This document shows positions 13,514 to 21,231 of a stretch of 28,758 bases of DNA, in pieces (the first letter of the stretch is position 1; every line of letters begins with the position of its first letter). Both the position numbers and the translations under genes were made by a program. The DNA is from Nitrososphaerota archaeon (GTDB lineage Archaea; Thermoproteota; Nitrososphaeria; Nitrososphaerales; UBA183): assembly GCA_027886865.1 (NCBI GenBank), contig JAPCJR010000022.1, positions 1 through 28,758 on the forward strand. Direction: 5' to 3'. The notes under the pieces were generated by a model. The model worked only from the letters and a program-made list of their open reading frames with translations. It was not told the DNA's origin and did not search any database.

Positions 13514-15641
13514 AAATACAACCCAGGCCGAGGAAGCGCCACGCTCGCGTTCCATCCTCAACGGCAGGGTGATCCTCGATTCGCTCGTCAGGCTGAGCCC
13601 CATCTCGCTCAAGTCCAACCCGGTGATGCTGATCACCGAGCTGACCTTCTTCATCGTCGCGGCGATGGCGCTCTACCCGCAGGGCTTCGTCCCGGTCGCA
13701 TCGCCTGGAGAGAGGACCTTCTACGTCGAGATCGCCGCCATCCTGCTCATCACAGTCTGGTTCAGCACCCTGTCTGACTCGCTGGCGGAGCAGCAGGCGA
13801 AGAACACCGCAAGCAGCCTGAGGAAACTCAAGACAGACGTCCTCAGCAAGAAGTTCCTCAGAGAAGATTTCTCAAGGAAGATAGTGCCCACCCCTTCGAA
13901 CGAGCTGCGCAAGGGTGACCTGGTCCTAATCGAAACTGGAGACGTCGTCCCCGTCGACTCCGAGGTGCTGGAGGGTATCGCCATGGTCGACGAGTCGCTG
14001 CTCACGGGCGAGTCTGCCCCGGTCCGGAAGGCGCCCGGAGACGCCCTGATCGGAGGCGCACGCGTCGTCAGTGACTCGTTGACGGCGCGGGTGACGGCCA
14101 ACCCCGAGGACAGCTACATCAACCAGATGATCAAGATGGTGGAGTCATCGAAGAGGCCGAGGACCCCGAACGAGCAGGCGGTGACCATCGTCTTGATCGG
14201 GCTGACAGCCATCTTCTCGATCATCATAATCGCGCTCCTCGGGCTGTCGATAACGCTCAGCCTCGGGGCAGACCTCTCTGTGCTAATCGCCCTCTACGTG
14301 TGCCTATTGCCGACCACGATCGGCGCTCTCCTTCCGGCGATAGGGCTCTCAGGCATATCCCGGTTGTATCAAAGGCGCATAGTGGCCAAGTCAGGTAGGG
14401 CCGTCGAGACTGCGGGGGACGCCGACGTGGTCCTCCTCGACAAGACGGGGACCATCACGGTCGGGAACAGGGTAGCGATAGAGTTCATCCCGTTCGAGGG
14501 GTTCACAGAGAGGGACGTCGGCGAGGCCGCCTTCCTCTGCTCCTGGTACGATGATACGCCCGAGGGCCGGAGCATAATCAGGCTGTCATACGAAAAGGGG
14601 TTCGTCCCGAAGAGCTTGAACTCGCTGGCTCTCTCGAAGGTCCAGGAGTTCTCGGCGGAGACGCGCACTAGTGGCGTCAAGATCGGGCGGGCGCAGGAGT
14701 TCATGCTCCCGAAGGGCGGCTCGCGGGGCAGAGTGAGACGAAAGTTCTCAAGCGACTCGGTGGCCGTCGACGAAGAGAGTCCCGACCTCGAGATAATCAA
14801 GGGAGCCCCCGATTCGATCAGGCAGTCGGTCGCGTCTCCACCCTCTAACTTCGATACAGTAGTCGACGGGGTCGCTGCCGCCGGCGAGACGCCGATGGCG
14901 ATCTCCAAGAACGGAGTGGCGATAGGCATCATCCGACTAAAGGACATCTTGAAGCCTGGCATCAGGGAGAAGATCCAGGCTGTCAAGACGATGGGCATCC
15001 GCCCAGTCATGATCACAGGAGACCAGCCGCTGACCGCGAAGAGCATCGCAGCCGAGGTCGGAATCGATGAGTTTGTGCCCAGGGCCAAGCCAGAGGACAA
15101 GTTCGTCATAGTCCAGAAGGAACAGGCCCAATCGAGGATAGTCGCCATGATAGGCGACGGCACCAACGACGCGCCCGCCCTCGCCGTGGCGGACGTCGGG
15201 CTCGCCATGAACTCCGGCACCGAGGCGGCGAAGGAGGCCGCGAACATGGTCGACCTGGAGTCCAACCCCGCCAAGATAATCGACGTCATCCTCCTCGGGA
15301 AGCAGCTGCTGATGACGAGGGGGGCCGTGACGACCTTCAGCATCGCCAACGACGTGGCGAAGTACTTCGCAATAATGCCGGTCATCTTCAGCGCGACGGT
15401 CCCGCAGCTCGAGGCGCTGAACATCCTCCACCTCGGACTGCACAGCGCCGTACTGTCCGCCCTGATATTCAACGCAATGATCATCCCGCTCCTCATACCG
15501 CTTGCGATGCGCGGGGTGAAGTTCAGACCGTCCGACACGATGTCGCTCTTCCTGCGAAACGCCTTCATCTACGGCGTAGGAGGGATCATCGTCCCGTTCA
15601 TTGGCATCAAGGCGATCGACGTGCTGATATCATTCCTATAG
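13500..15641 (+). CDS. kdpB: Potassium-transporting ATPase ATP-binding subunit KdpB
   Basis: This 713-residue P-type ATPase has the actuator motif LLTGESAPV (168-176), the phosphorylation site DKTGTIT with Asp314, the hinge MIGDGTNDAPAL (550-561), and SIANDVAKYFAIMP with Asp618 and Lys621 as the charged pair in the membrane. Usual KdpB is about 680 residues. The extra length comes mostly from an insertion of about 30 residues in the nucleotide-binding domain (about 396-432), charged and serine-rich (GRVRRKFSSDSVAVDEESPD), between SGVKI and IIKGAPDSI. It powers K+ uptake with KdpA and KdpC in the cytoplasmic membrane. Confidence 0.97.
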   Translation: MDLDRNTTQAEEAPRSRSILNGRVILDSLVRLSPISLKSNPVMLITELTFFIVAAMALYPQGFVPVASPGERTFYVEIAAILLITVWFSTLSDSLAEQQAKNTASSLRKLKTDVLSKKFLREDFSRKIVPTPSNELRKGDLVLIETGDVVPVDSEVLEGIAMVDESLLTGESAPVRKAPGDALIGGARVVSDSLTARVTANPEDSYINQMIKMVESSKRPRTPNEQAVTIVLIGLTAIFSIIIIALLGLSITLSLGADLSVLIALYVCLLPTTIGALLPAIGLSGISRLYQRRIVAKSGRAVETAGDADVVLLDKTGTITVGNRVAIEFIPFEGFTERDVGEAAFLCSWYDDTPEGRSIIRLSYEKGFVPKSLNSLALSKVQEFSAETRTSGVKIGRAQEFMLPKGGSRGRVRRKFSSDSVAVDEESPDLEIIKGAPDSIRQSVASPPSNFDTVVDGVAAAGETPMAISKNGVAIGIIRLKDILKPGIREKIQAVKTMGIRPVMITGDQPLTAKSIAAEVGIDEFVPRAKPEDKFVIVQKEQAQSRIVAMIGDGTNDAPALAVADVGLAMNSGTEAAKEAANMVDLESNPAKIIDVILLGKQLLMTRGAVTTFSIANDVAKYFAIMPVIFSATVPQLEALNILHLGLHSAVLSALIFNAMIIPLLIPLAMRGVKFRPSDTMSLFLRNAFIYGVGGIIVPFIGIKAIDVLISFL

Positions 15642-15652
15642 GTGAATACATT

Positions 15653-16105
15653 TTGGAAACTACCCCTAACAAGAAAGCGAGCTACAGACCGGTCGTCGGC
15701 ATAGCCGTGGTCTCTCTGCTCATATGCGGACTGTTCTTCCCCCTGCTGATAACGGCGCTCGGCCAGGTGCTCTTCCCGTACCAGGCCAACGGGAGCCTCG
15801 TCAAGCTGGACGGAAAGACAGTCGGGTCTTACCTCATCGCCGAGAACTTCGCCCTGCCGGTGTTCTTCCATCCGCGGAACGCATCCGCCTCCGGAGTAGA
15901 CCCCGACATCACCCTCCAGGACGCTCTCTCACAGATACCCGGGATCAGCAACGCGACGGGGATATCCCAGCCCGCACTCCAGCAGCTTGTGAACCAGAAT
16001 GTCGACCAGGCAGGAAGGTTCGTCGAGCTCGATTACGTAAACGTCCTGTCCCTGAACATCCAGCTGGTCCAGGACTATCCATCCTCGTACCCAAGCTTCG
16101 CCTGA
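15653..16105 (+). CDS. kdpC: Potassium-transporting ATPase subunit KdpC, short form
   Basis: This 150-residue protein has one N-terminal membrane helix (about 15-35) and the KdpC motifs VGSYLIAENFALPVFFHPR, SASGVDPDITLQDAL and VNVLSLNIQLV. It is shorter than the typical bacterial protein of about 190 residues because the serine-glycine loop after the FHPR region is missing. Short forms are known in other Archaea. KdpC stabilises the KdpA-KdpB complex and affects ATP affinity. The TTG start lies 11 nt after kdpB. No kdpD or kdpE follows. Confidence 0.93.
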   Translation: METTPNKKASYRPVVGIAVVSLLICGLFFPLLITALGQVLFPYQANGSLVKLDGKTVGSYLIAENFALPVFFHPRNASASGVDPDITLQDALSQIPGISNATGISQPALQQLVNQNVDQAGRFVELDYVNVLSLNIQLVQDYPSSYPSFA

Positions 16106-16135
16106 GGCCGCGGTCTACTATCTTTTCTATATCTG

Positions 16136-16143
16136 TTAAATAT
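16136..16143 (+). promoter_or_regulatory. TATA box for the HxlR-ABC operon
   Basis: The bases TTAAATAT, centred about 33 nt before the TTG at 16173, predict a leader of some 7 nt and separate this operon from kdpABC. Confidence 0.6.
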
Positions 16144-16172
16144 CAAAGGCGCGCAGCCAACAAAGAAAGAAG

Positions 16173-16577
16173 TTGGAAAACAAGCCAATCGTCCCGACCG
16201 TCCCTTTCAAGAATTGCCCGATCCGCATGAGCCTCGGCGTGCTGGGCAAGAAGTGGACCATGCTGATACTCCGGGACATCGGCTTCTTGAAGGTCGACCG
16301 CTTCAATCAGATCCTGCGGGCCACATCGGGCCTCACGCCTCGAGTGCTGTCTCTCAGGCTCCGCGAGCTGGAAGAGAGCGGGTTCATCGAGGAGGTCGAG
16401 ATGCGGCCCATCCCCCGAATGGTCAGGTGGGCCCTCACCAAGAAGGGGGAAGACACGCTGCCGCTGCTCATGAGCTTCATCGGCTTCGGCTCTAAGTGGT
16501 ACTCGGAGGAGGTCTTCCTGGACAAGCGCCCCCGGAGCGTGGAAGAGCTCTTCCCGGCCTTCCACCCAGGCAAGTAG
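16173..16577 (+). CDS. HxlR-family transcriptional regulator
   Basis: This 134-residue protein has the family's hallmark N-terminal block FKNCPIRMSLGVLGKKWTML with the conserved cysteine (Cys15), then FNQILRATSGLTPRVLSLRL, the recognition region, and a wing (PIPRMVRWALTKKGEDTLPL). In characterised relatives the cysteine senses oxidants or electrophiles. It starts with a TTG and lies 5 nt before an ABC transporter ATPase gene, so it probably controls that exporter. A second HxlR protein is cut off at the left edge of the window. Confidence 0.92.
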   Translation: MENKPIVPTVPFKNCPIRMSLGVLGKKWTMLILRDIGFLKVDRFNQILRATSGLTPRVLSLRLRELEESGFIEEVEMRPIPRMVRWALTKKGEDTLPLLMSFIGFGSKWYSEEVFLDKRPRSVEELFPAFHPGK

Positions 16578-16582
16578 TCATC

Positions 16583-17377
16583 TTGAACTCTGTCCCTTTG
16601 GTGGACGCCGCCGAGCTCGTGAAGGACTACGGGAACGTCCGAGCGCTCGCCGGCCTCAGCCTCCGCGTGATGCCCGGCGAGGTCTACGGCCTCCTCGGCC
16701 CGAACGGGGCCGGAAAGACGACCACTCTCCGAATCCTGAGCGGACTGGATTCGCCGACCTCCGGGACGGTCAGGGTAGTGGGCTACGACCCAGTGACCGA
16801 GGGCGTCGAGGTGAAGAAGCGCACCGGGTACGTCGCTGAGAGCGCGATACTCTACGAATCACTGACCCCGCGCGAGTACTTCGAGTTCGTCGCCTCCACC
16901 CGAAGGCTGGACGGCGGAGCGGTGAAGCGAGCTTCCACCCTGGCGGACGTGTTCGACCTCGGCTCTCACTACGACGTGCCGATAGGGGCGCTCTCGCTCG
17001 GGACGAAGCAGAAGATAGCCGTCATCGCCTCCATCATGCACTCGCCGCCCCTATTGCTGCTCGACGAACCCCTGAACGGCCTTGACGCGAAGAGCGGAAG
17101 GATACTGAAGGAGCTGATCCTCCTTCACGTCGGCAGCGGAGGGAGCGTGGTCTTCTCGACGCACATCATGGAGGTCGCGGAGACGATGTGCACGAGGATC
17201 GGGATAGTGAACTCGGGGCGGATAATAGCCGAGGGGACTATGGCGGACCTCAGGAAGCTCTCGGGAAGGCAGGACTCGTCTCTGGAAGAGCTGTTCCTGA
17301 AACTGACCGACGAGGAGAAATCCGTCGCGGAAGCGATTGGGAGGCTCAGGGAGGATGCAAAGCGTGGACCTTGGTGA
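16583..17377 (+). CDS. ABC transporter ATP-binding protein
   Basis: This protein of about 264 residues has Walker A GPNGAGKTT (39-47), signature LSLGTKQKIAV, Walker B LLLLDEPLNGLD and the switch histidine STHIME. It resembles the CcmA/DrrA export class (opening AELVKDYGNVRALAGLSL). The frame is open upstream to 16496 inside the HxlR gene, but that stretch is not protein-like. The TTG at 16583, 5 nt after the HxlR stop, is preferred, with a GTG at 16601 as alternative. It energises the permease encoded next, whose gene overlaps its end. The substrate is unknown. Confidence 0.92.
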   Translation: MNSVPLVDAAELVKDYGNVRALAGLSLRVMPGEVYGLLGPNGAGKTTTLRILSGLDSPTSGTVRVVGYDPVTEGVEVKKRTGYVAESAILYESLTPREYFEFVASTRRLDGGAVKRASTLADVFDLGSHYDVPIGALSLGTKQKIAVIASIMHSPPLLLLDEPLNGLDAKSGRILKELILLHVGSGGSVVFSTHIMEVAETMCTRIGIVNSGRIIAEGTMADLRKLSGRQDSSLEELFLKLTDEEKSVAEAIGRLREDAKRGPW

Positions 17378-18989
17378 GGCTTGGAGGACCAGCAAGGTCT
17401 CCTACGCCGAACTGGTCTACAGGCCTATCCTCAGGTCCGGCTACACCACGCGCGACATGGGCTCCAGCAAGTCCGTGCAGAGCGCCATCACGGGGGCGAC
17501 GGTGAACAAGCTGATCTTCGCCTTCTTCACGATGGCCGGCGCGCTCTTCCCTTTTGCGCTATATCGTCTGAGGCTCAACTCCCAGTCCATCCACCTAACG
17601 TCAGCCTCCGTCAACCTCACAGTAGCCGTCTCGCTGAGCCTCCTGCTCGTCTTCGGCTATCTTGTCCTCTACTGCGTGCAGGTGCTACCTTCCTTCGTCA
17701 GCAGCGGCTCGTTCGGGCCGCTCGCCCAGCTCCCCGTTGCCTCCCGCGACGTCTCGACGGTGGCTGCCATGACGCTCTGGAGGACGCTTGACTATATCCT
17801 CCTGGTCAGCCTGCTGAGCCAGCTCGCGGCAATAGCCTATTTCACCGGCTCAGTCACGGCGACGCTTCTCGTCGCGCTCGCCTCCGTCTCCAGCTCGCTG
17901 CTGGCGGTCGGGCTCGCCCTCTGGCTCACGTCGCTCTTCCAAACGAGGCTCGAGGCCGGAAGCCTCTCGGGCATCCGCGCGTTCTTCCGACCCCTTTACT
18001 TCGTCCTCTGGGGCCTGGGAGTGATGAGCGCAGTCTTCCTCTTCAGCGTGATCTCCTTCGTGGCCCCTCCCCTCCAGGCCGCGCTCACCCTCCCCTCATC
18101 TCCTGAGGGTTTCGTGCTCTCGCTCATCCTCCCGTTCTCCGCGGGACTGATCGTCACCCATTTCAGCGGGCAGAGTGTCGCCGCCCTCTCTCTGACCCTG
18201 GCCGTCGGGGGCATGGCAATCGCAGTGCTCGGCTCTCTGGGCGCTTCGGCCGTGATTTTCAGGACGATATCCGGTGTTGTCCTGCCCGGAAGGGGCGTCA
18301 CGGGAGAGCGCGGCGGCGCGGCTCTCTCATTCCGAATACGCGGCGCGCTCTCCGCCTACATCCTCAAGGACCTGCGAGTTTCGTCCCGCAATCCCGCCAC
18401 TGGTTTCCTCTTCGCACTCCCTCTCTTCGAGATCATCGCCGTCGTGGTCCCACTGACGGCCGCCCCGCTGGTCAGGATGGCACCCATCCTGGTAGGCGCG
18501 CAGGTGGGGGGCGGCTTCGCTCTCTTCGTCGCGTTCTTGCTCGTGACCGTCGAGGACCTGGGGGTGGAGCGGAAGACCGCTCTGCCGTTCAGCGAGTCCA
18601 TCCGGACCCTGTCGAAGGTCATTGTGTCTGCGGCCGCGTACGTCCCAGTCCCGGTCGCCCTGAGTCTCGTGCTCATTGGCAAACCCGCGACCTTCGAGGA
18701 CGGAGCCATCGTCCTGCCGTTCGTCACCCTCGGGTCTGTGTTCGCCGCATGCGTCTTCGAAGTCTCCGTGTTGAAGGCTCTGGCCGACTCGGGACACGGG
18801 ACCGCGGTGCGGTTCGCCGCCGGCGTTGGCTCTGGCGAGGTCGTCCTGCTGCTCCCATCTCTCGCATATGCGGTCGTGTGGTACACCCTCTCGAACGCTC
18901 ACTTCCTGAGCCTCTACAGTTTCATCGCCGTGACAGCGATGGAGATCGCAGCGGCTGTCATCCTGCTGCTACTCAAAAAGGGTCGTTAG
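17355..18989 (+). CDS. ABC transporter permease, multi-spanning
   Basis: This protein of about 544 residues has some twelve hydrophobic segments, among them FAFFTMAGALFPFALYRL, VAVSLSLLLVFGYLVLYC, FVLWGLGVMSAVFLFSVISF and MEIAAAVILLLL near the end. The size fits a permease formed by two six-helix halves, as in ABC-2-like exporters. The frame opens with a TTG at 17337, but the ATG at 17355 directly after GGGAGG is more likely; both overlap the ATPase gene, giving coupling. It has no recognisable substrate motif. Control by an HxlR regulator hints at export of a toxic compound, which is inference. Confidence 0.85.
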   Translation: MQSVDLGEAWRTSKVSYAELVYRPILRSGYTTRDMGSSKSVQSAITGATVNKLIFAFFTMAGALFPFALYRLRLNSQSIHLTSASVNLTVAVSLSLLLVFGYLVLYCVQVLPSFVSSGSFGPLAQLPVASRDVSTVAAMTLWRTLDYILLVSLLSQLAAIAYFTGSVTATLLVALASVSSSLLAVGLALWLTSLFQTRLEAGSLSGIRAFFRPLYFVLWGLGVMSAVFLFSVISFVAPPLQAALTLPSSPEGFVLSLILPFSAGLIVTHFSGQSVAALSLTLAVGGMAIAVLGSLGASAVIFRTISGVVLPGRGVTGERGGAALSFRIRGALSAYILKDLRVSSRNPATGFLFALPLFEIIAVVVPLTAAPLVRMAPILVGAQVGGGFALFVAFLLVTVEDLGVERKTALPFSESIRTLSKVIVSAAAYVPVPVALSLVLIGKPATFEDGAIVLPFVTLGSVFAACVFEVSVLKALADSGHGTAVRFAAGVGSGEVVLLLPSLAYAVVWYTLSNAHFLSLYSFIAVTAMEIAAAVILLLLKKGR

Positions 18990-19337
18990 CGATGCGCTAA
19001 CTCTTGCGTCATAGCCGCGCAGTCAGGTCAGGGCGGTCGTCGGTTGCCGCGTTGCACGAACCGGGGACTCGCGTGGATGAACCGGTTTCATGACGATCGA
19101 CGAGCAAATGGTTTCCATACCTCAATAGAGAATAGCCATCAAAGACGCTGAGTTTCACGTCATTAGCCTTCAGCGCCGTTATCAGCGATTCATCCTCTCA
19201 AGTATCTGACGACAGATTTGGCTCCTGCATGATGGTGGGCGGCTACACCCAAACCACTGGATGCGCGCCGCCCACTGGCGTACCAGAGTTCGGGGACGGC
19301 GAAGGATTAACAGCACCCCGTTCGCGCAAAGCTTGCC
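18990..19337. other. 350-bp intergenic region without a supported gene
   Basis: No convincing open frame, tRNA or TATA-driven gene is seen. Near its right end a perfect 9-bp inverted repeat (GTGGGCGGC at 19235-19243, GCCGCCCAC at 19267-19275) encloses a 23-nt loop. A weak TATA-like GATTAACA (19305-19312) lies about 29 nt before the next gene. The left part may contain decayed sequence but resembles nothing I recognise. Confidence 0.55.
19235..19275. repeat. Inverted repeat with 9-bp GC-rich arms
   Basis: The arms are GTGGGCGGC and GCCGCCCAC with a 23-nt loop, all G-C pairs but two. It lies 60-100 bp upstream of the anchored protein gene at 19338, before its likely promoter. It could be a hairpin ending a transcript from the left or a binding site; no T-run follows on the plus strand. 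Confidence 0.45.
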
Positions 19338-20093
19338 GTGAGCGGAAAGAAGTCTCGCAAAAGGCGGCCCGGAAGGAGGTGGCCCGTGCTCGTCGCGTGC
19401 ATCCTGGTCGCCGTCGCTCTCGCTTCAGCACTGCTATACTATCACATTCCCTCTCCAACCACGACCTCCGCTCCTGCGCAGTCCTCCTCCAGCTCGGCGG
19501 GGAAGTACATCATACTCTACATCAACCAGGGGAACGGAGTAGTCAACGAGAGCAACTTCAACTCCATGCTCTCGTTCGCCTCCTCGCACAGCTTCAACAC
19601 GATCTTCTTCCAGGTCTACCGGTCGGGCAGCCTGCTCTTCGACACAGGCCGGTTGGGTGTCTTCGTGGTCCAGGCGCACGCCCTGGGAATCAAGATATTC
19701 TTCTCACTTTACATCACGAACGGATCCCAGACGCTTCCCGGAGCCATCTATCCGTTGGGCGAGGATGGCGTCAGCCTCGACATGTCTACCCTCTCCGTCC
19801 CGGACCAGTCGGCGCTCCTCGTCTCCTTGAAACAAGGATTCACGTCCGGGCTCACAGCGGTCACCACCACCGACCTGACCCTCCCGCTCACGCCCGACCT
19901 GCTCGTCCTTGAAACCTACTCATCACAGATACAGCAGTACTCGCAGTACGTTCATCCCGGAGTGATCGTCAGCGTGGGCGTCTTCGACACGACCAGCCAG
20001 TCCAATTATGAACAGGAGTATCAGTACGCCCTCGCGAACAGCGATGGGGTCATGGTCTTCGACTACGCGGGCTTACTGAAGAGCGGATACTAA
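19338..20093 (+). CDS. Membrane-anchored extracytoplasmic protein, possibly a TIM-barrel glycosidase-like domain
   Basis: This 251-residue protein has a very basic N terminus (GKKSRKRRPGRR), one anchor helix (WPVLVACILVAVALASALLY), a Ser/Thr/Ala-rich linker and an outside domain. FNTIFFQVYRSGSLLFDT followed by VVQAHALGIKIFFSLYI resembles the first two beta-alpha units of glycoside-hydrolase-like barrels of the GHL10 kind. SDGVMVFDYAGL near the end fits a last strand. At about 190 residues the domain is short for a complete barrel, and no catalytic acid pair can be assigned, so activity is uncertain. The start is a GTG. The stop codon directly abuts the stop of the convergent PhoU-like gene. 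Confidence 0.75.
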   Translation: MSGKKSRKRRPGRRWPVLVACILVAVALASALLYYHIPSPTTTSAPAQSSSSSAGKYIILYINQGNGVVNESNFNSMLSFASSHSFNTIFFQVYRSGSLLFDTGRLGVFVVQAHALGIKIFFSLYITNGSQTLPGAIYPLGEDGVSLDMSTLSVPDQSALLVSLKQGFTSGLTAVTTTDLTLPLTPDLLVLETYSSQIQQYSQYVHPGVIVSVGVFDTTSQSNYEQEYQYALANSDGVMVFDYAGLLKSGY

Positions 20094-21089
20094 CTAACCG
20101 AAGACAGCGAGGACGGCGTCGTCTGCAAGTGCCACTGTATACCCTGCGATTCCCCTTATGCCCCTTGCTATCAGCGAGACCGCAAGCGACTCTTTAGCGC
20201 GCTCCTTCTTCAAGGAACTGAGGTAGATTTCATCGTACATCTTGCGCACCTCGTCCATCCTGTCGATCACCGTGCTCGCCAGGCGGAGGTCTTTCTTCAT
20301 GAAGGCCTCGAACGCTCTTTCCTGCATCTCGGAGCTTGTCTTGGCCATCTTCTCGATCCTATCGAGGACCGCGGCGTCCGGGAGCTTCTCCGTCTCGCGG
20401 ACGTGCTGCGCGACCCTCATGGCATAGTAGGCTATCCTCCCCAGGTCCTTTATGGCCATGGCCTTGACCACAATTTCCCCGACGTCGTATATCTTCATCT
20501 CGTCTCTCAGCTTTCTGTTCCGGACGCCCTGTATCGCCAGTCTCATCAGCAGCCTGTAGAGCCTTGTGGACTGGAATCCCCTTTCGTAGGCGTCCTGGGC
20601 TAGCATCCTGTCGCCGGAGCGCAGTGCCTTGACGGAGTCCCCAAGGACGGCGAGCGAAGTCGCGGAGAACTTCTCCATCGACTTGGCCAGGTCGAACTTG
20701 AGGGGGTCAACAAGGTTCTGGAGCACGACCTTCCCAGAGTACTCTTCCGATATCTCCACCCCGACCAGGTTGTCCACGGCCTCCCTGATCCAGCGCTTCT
20801 GCTCGGGCAGGATCGTCCCCTCGGCCTTGACCTCTGTGATGTCGTGGCCCTGTATGTACGACGCCGTTATGCTCAGCTCAAGCATCTTGCGGTCGAGCGA
20901 GCCGTCGATCTTTAGAGGCCGGGACAAAGTCGTCGCTCGCGAGCCTACCGGGCTGATGACGACGTCGCCCTCCTCGAGGTCCATGTAGAGCAGTCCTCCT
21001 TTCTTCAGCCCCAGCTGCGAGGCCCAATCCTTCGGTATCGTGACGATGAAGGTTCCGGCAGCGGTCGTCTGTAACTTCCGGATTTCCAT
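20094..21089 (-). CDS. AbrB-PhoU domain regulator
   Basis: This 331-residue protein has an N-terminal AbrB/SpoVT swapped-hairpin domain (MEIRKLQTTAAGTFIVTIPK through EGDVVISP, about 1-48), then a long helical region with PhoU-like repeats (for example IVVKAMAIKDLGRIAYYAMR, followed by VAQHVRETEKLPDAAVLDRI). In Archaea this architecture is usually annotated as a phosphate-uptake regulator, but its targets vary. The neighbouring divergent gene is malate synthase, with a palindromic site between, so it may regulate the glyoxylate shunt or itself. A GATTAAAG box (21117-21124) lies about 31 nt before the ATG. Confidence 0.9.
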   Translation of the reverse strand: MEIRKLQTTAAGTFIVTIPKDWASQLGLKKGGLLYMDLEEGDVVISPVGSRATTLSRPLKIDGSLDRKMLELSITASYIQGHDITEVKAEGTILPEQKRWIREAVDNLVGVEISEEYSGKVVLQNLVDPLKFDLAKSMEKFSATSLAVLGDSVKALRSGDRMLAQDAYERGFQSTRLYRLLMRLAIQGVRNRKLRDEMKIYDVGEIVVKAMAIKDLGRIAYYAMRVAQHVRETEKLPDAAVLDRIEKMAKTSSEMQERAFEAFMKKDLRLASTVIDRMDEVRKMYDEIYLSSLKKERAKESLAVSLIARGIRGIAGYTVALADDAVLAVFG

Positions 21090-21134
21090 CTTCTGACACA
21101 GACTTTGCCGAGATTACTTTAATCTTTCGATATT

Positions 21135-21149
21135 TACGTATAATACGTA
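21135..21149. promoter_or_regulatory. Palindromic site TACGTA-TAA-TACGTA in the divergent promoter region
   Basis: Two TACGTA words separated by TAA form a dyad between the AbrB-PhoU gene and the glyoxylate-shunt operon, about 44-58 bp upstream of the malate synthase TATA box. A dimeric regulator could bind here, and the adjacent AbrB-type protein is a candidate. This is inferred from position and symmetry only. Confidence 0.5.
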
Positions 21150-21192
21150 TTCCATCTTGTCATTATGTTGCATGATGAGGAATTACATACAG

Positions 21193-21200
21193 CTTTTATA
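21193..21200 (+). promoter_or_regulatory. TATA box for the glyoxylate-shunt operon
   Basis: The bases CTTTTATA, centred about 35 nt before the ATG at 21232, predict a leader of some 9 nt. This box supports the ATG at 21232 over the upstream in-frame start at 21157. Confidence 0.6.
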
Positions 21201-21231
21201 CCTCTCAGCGTCCGACTTCTTCGACGACAAG

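Noticed and set aside
14369..15568. Minus-strand open frame of about 399 codons inside kdpB
   Set aside because: It is opposite a well-conserved P-type ATPase gene; the translation is serine-rich without domain features.
18990..19337. Remnant gene or RNA gene in the 350-bp gap
   Set aside because: No frame, tRNA or rRNA similarity could be supported; only an inverted repeat is visible.
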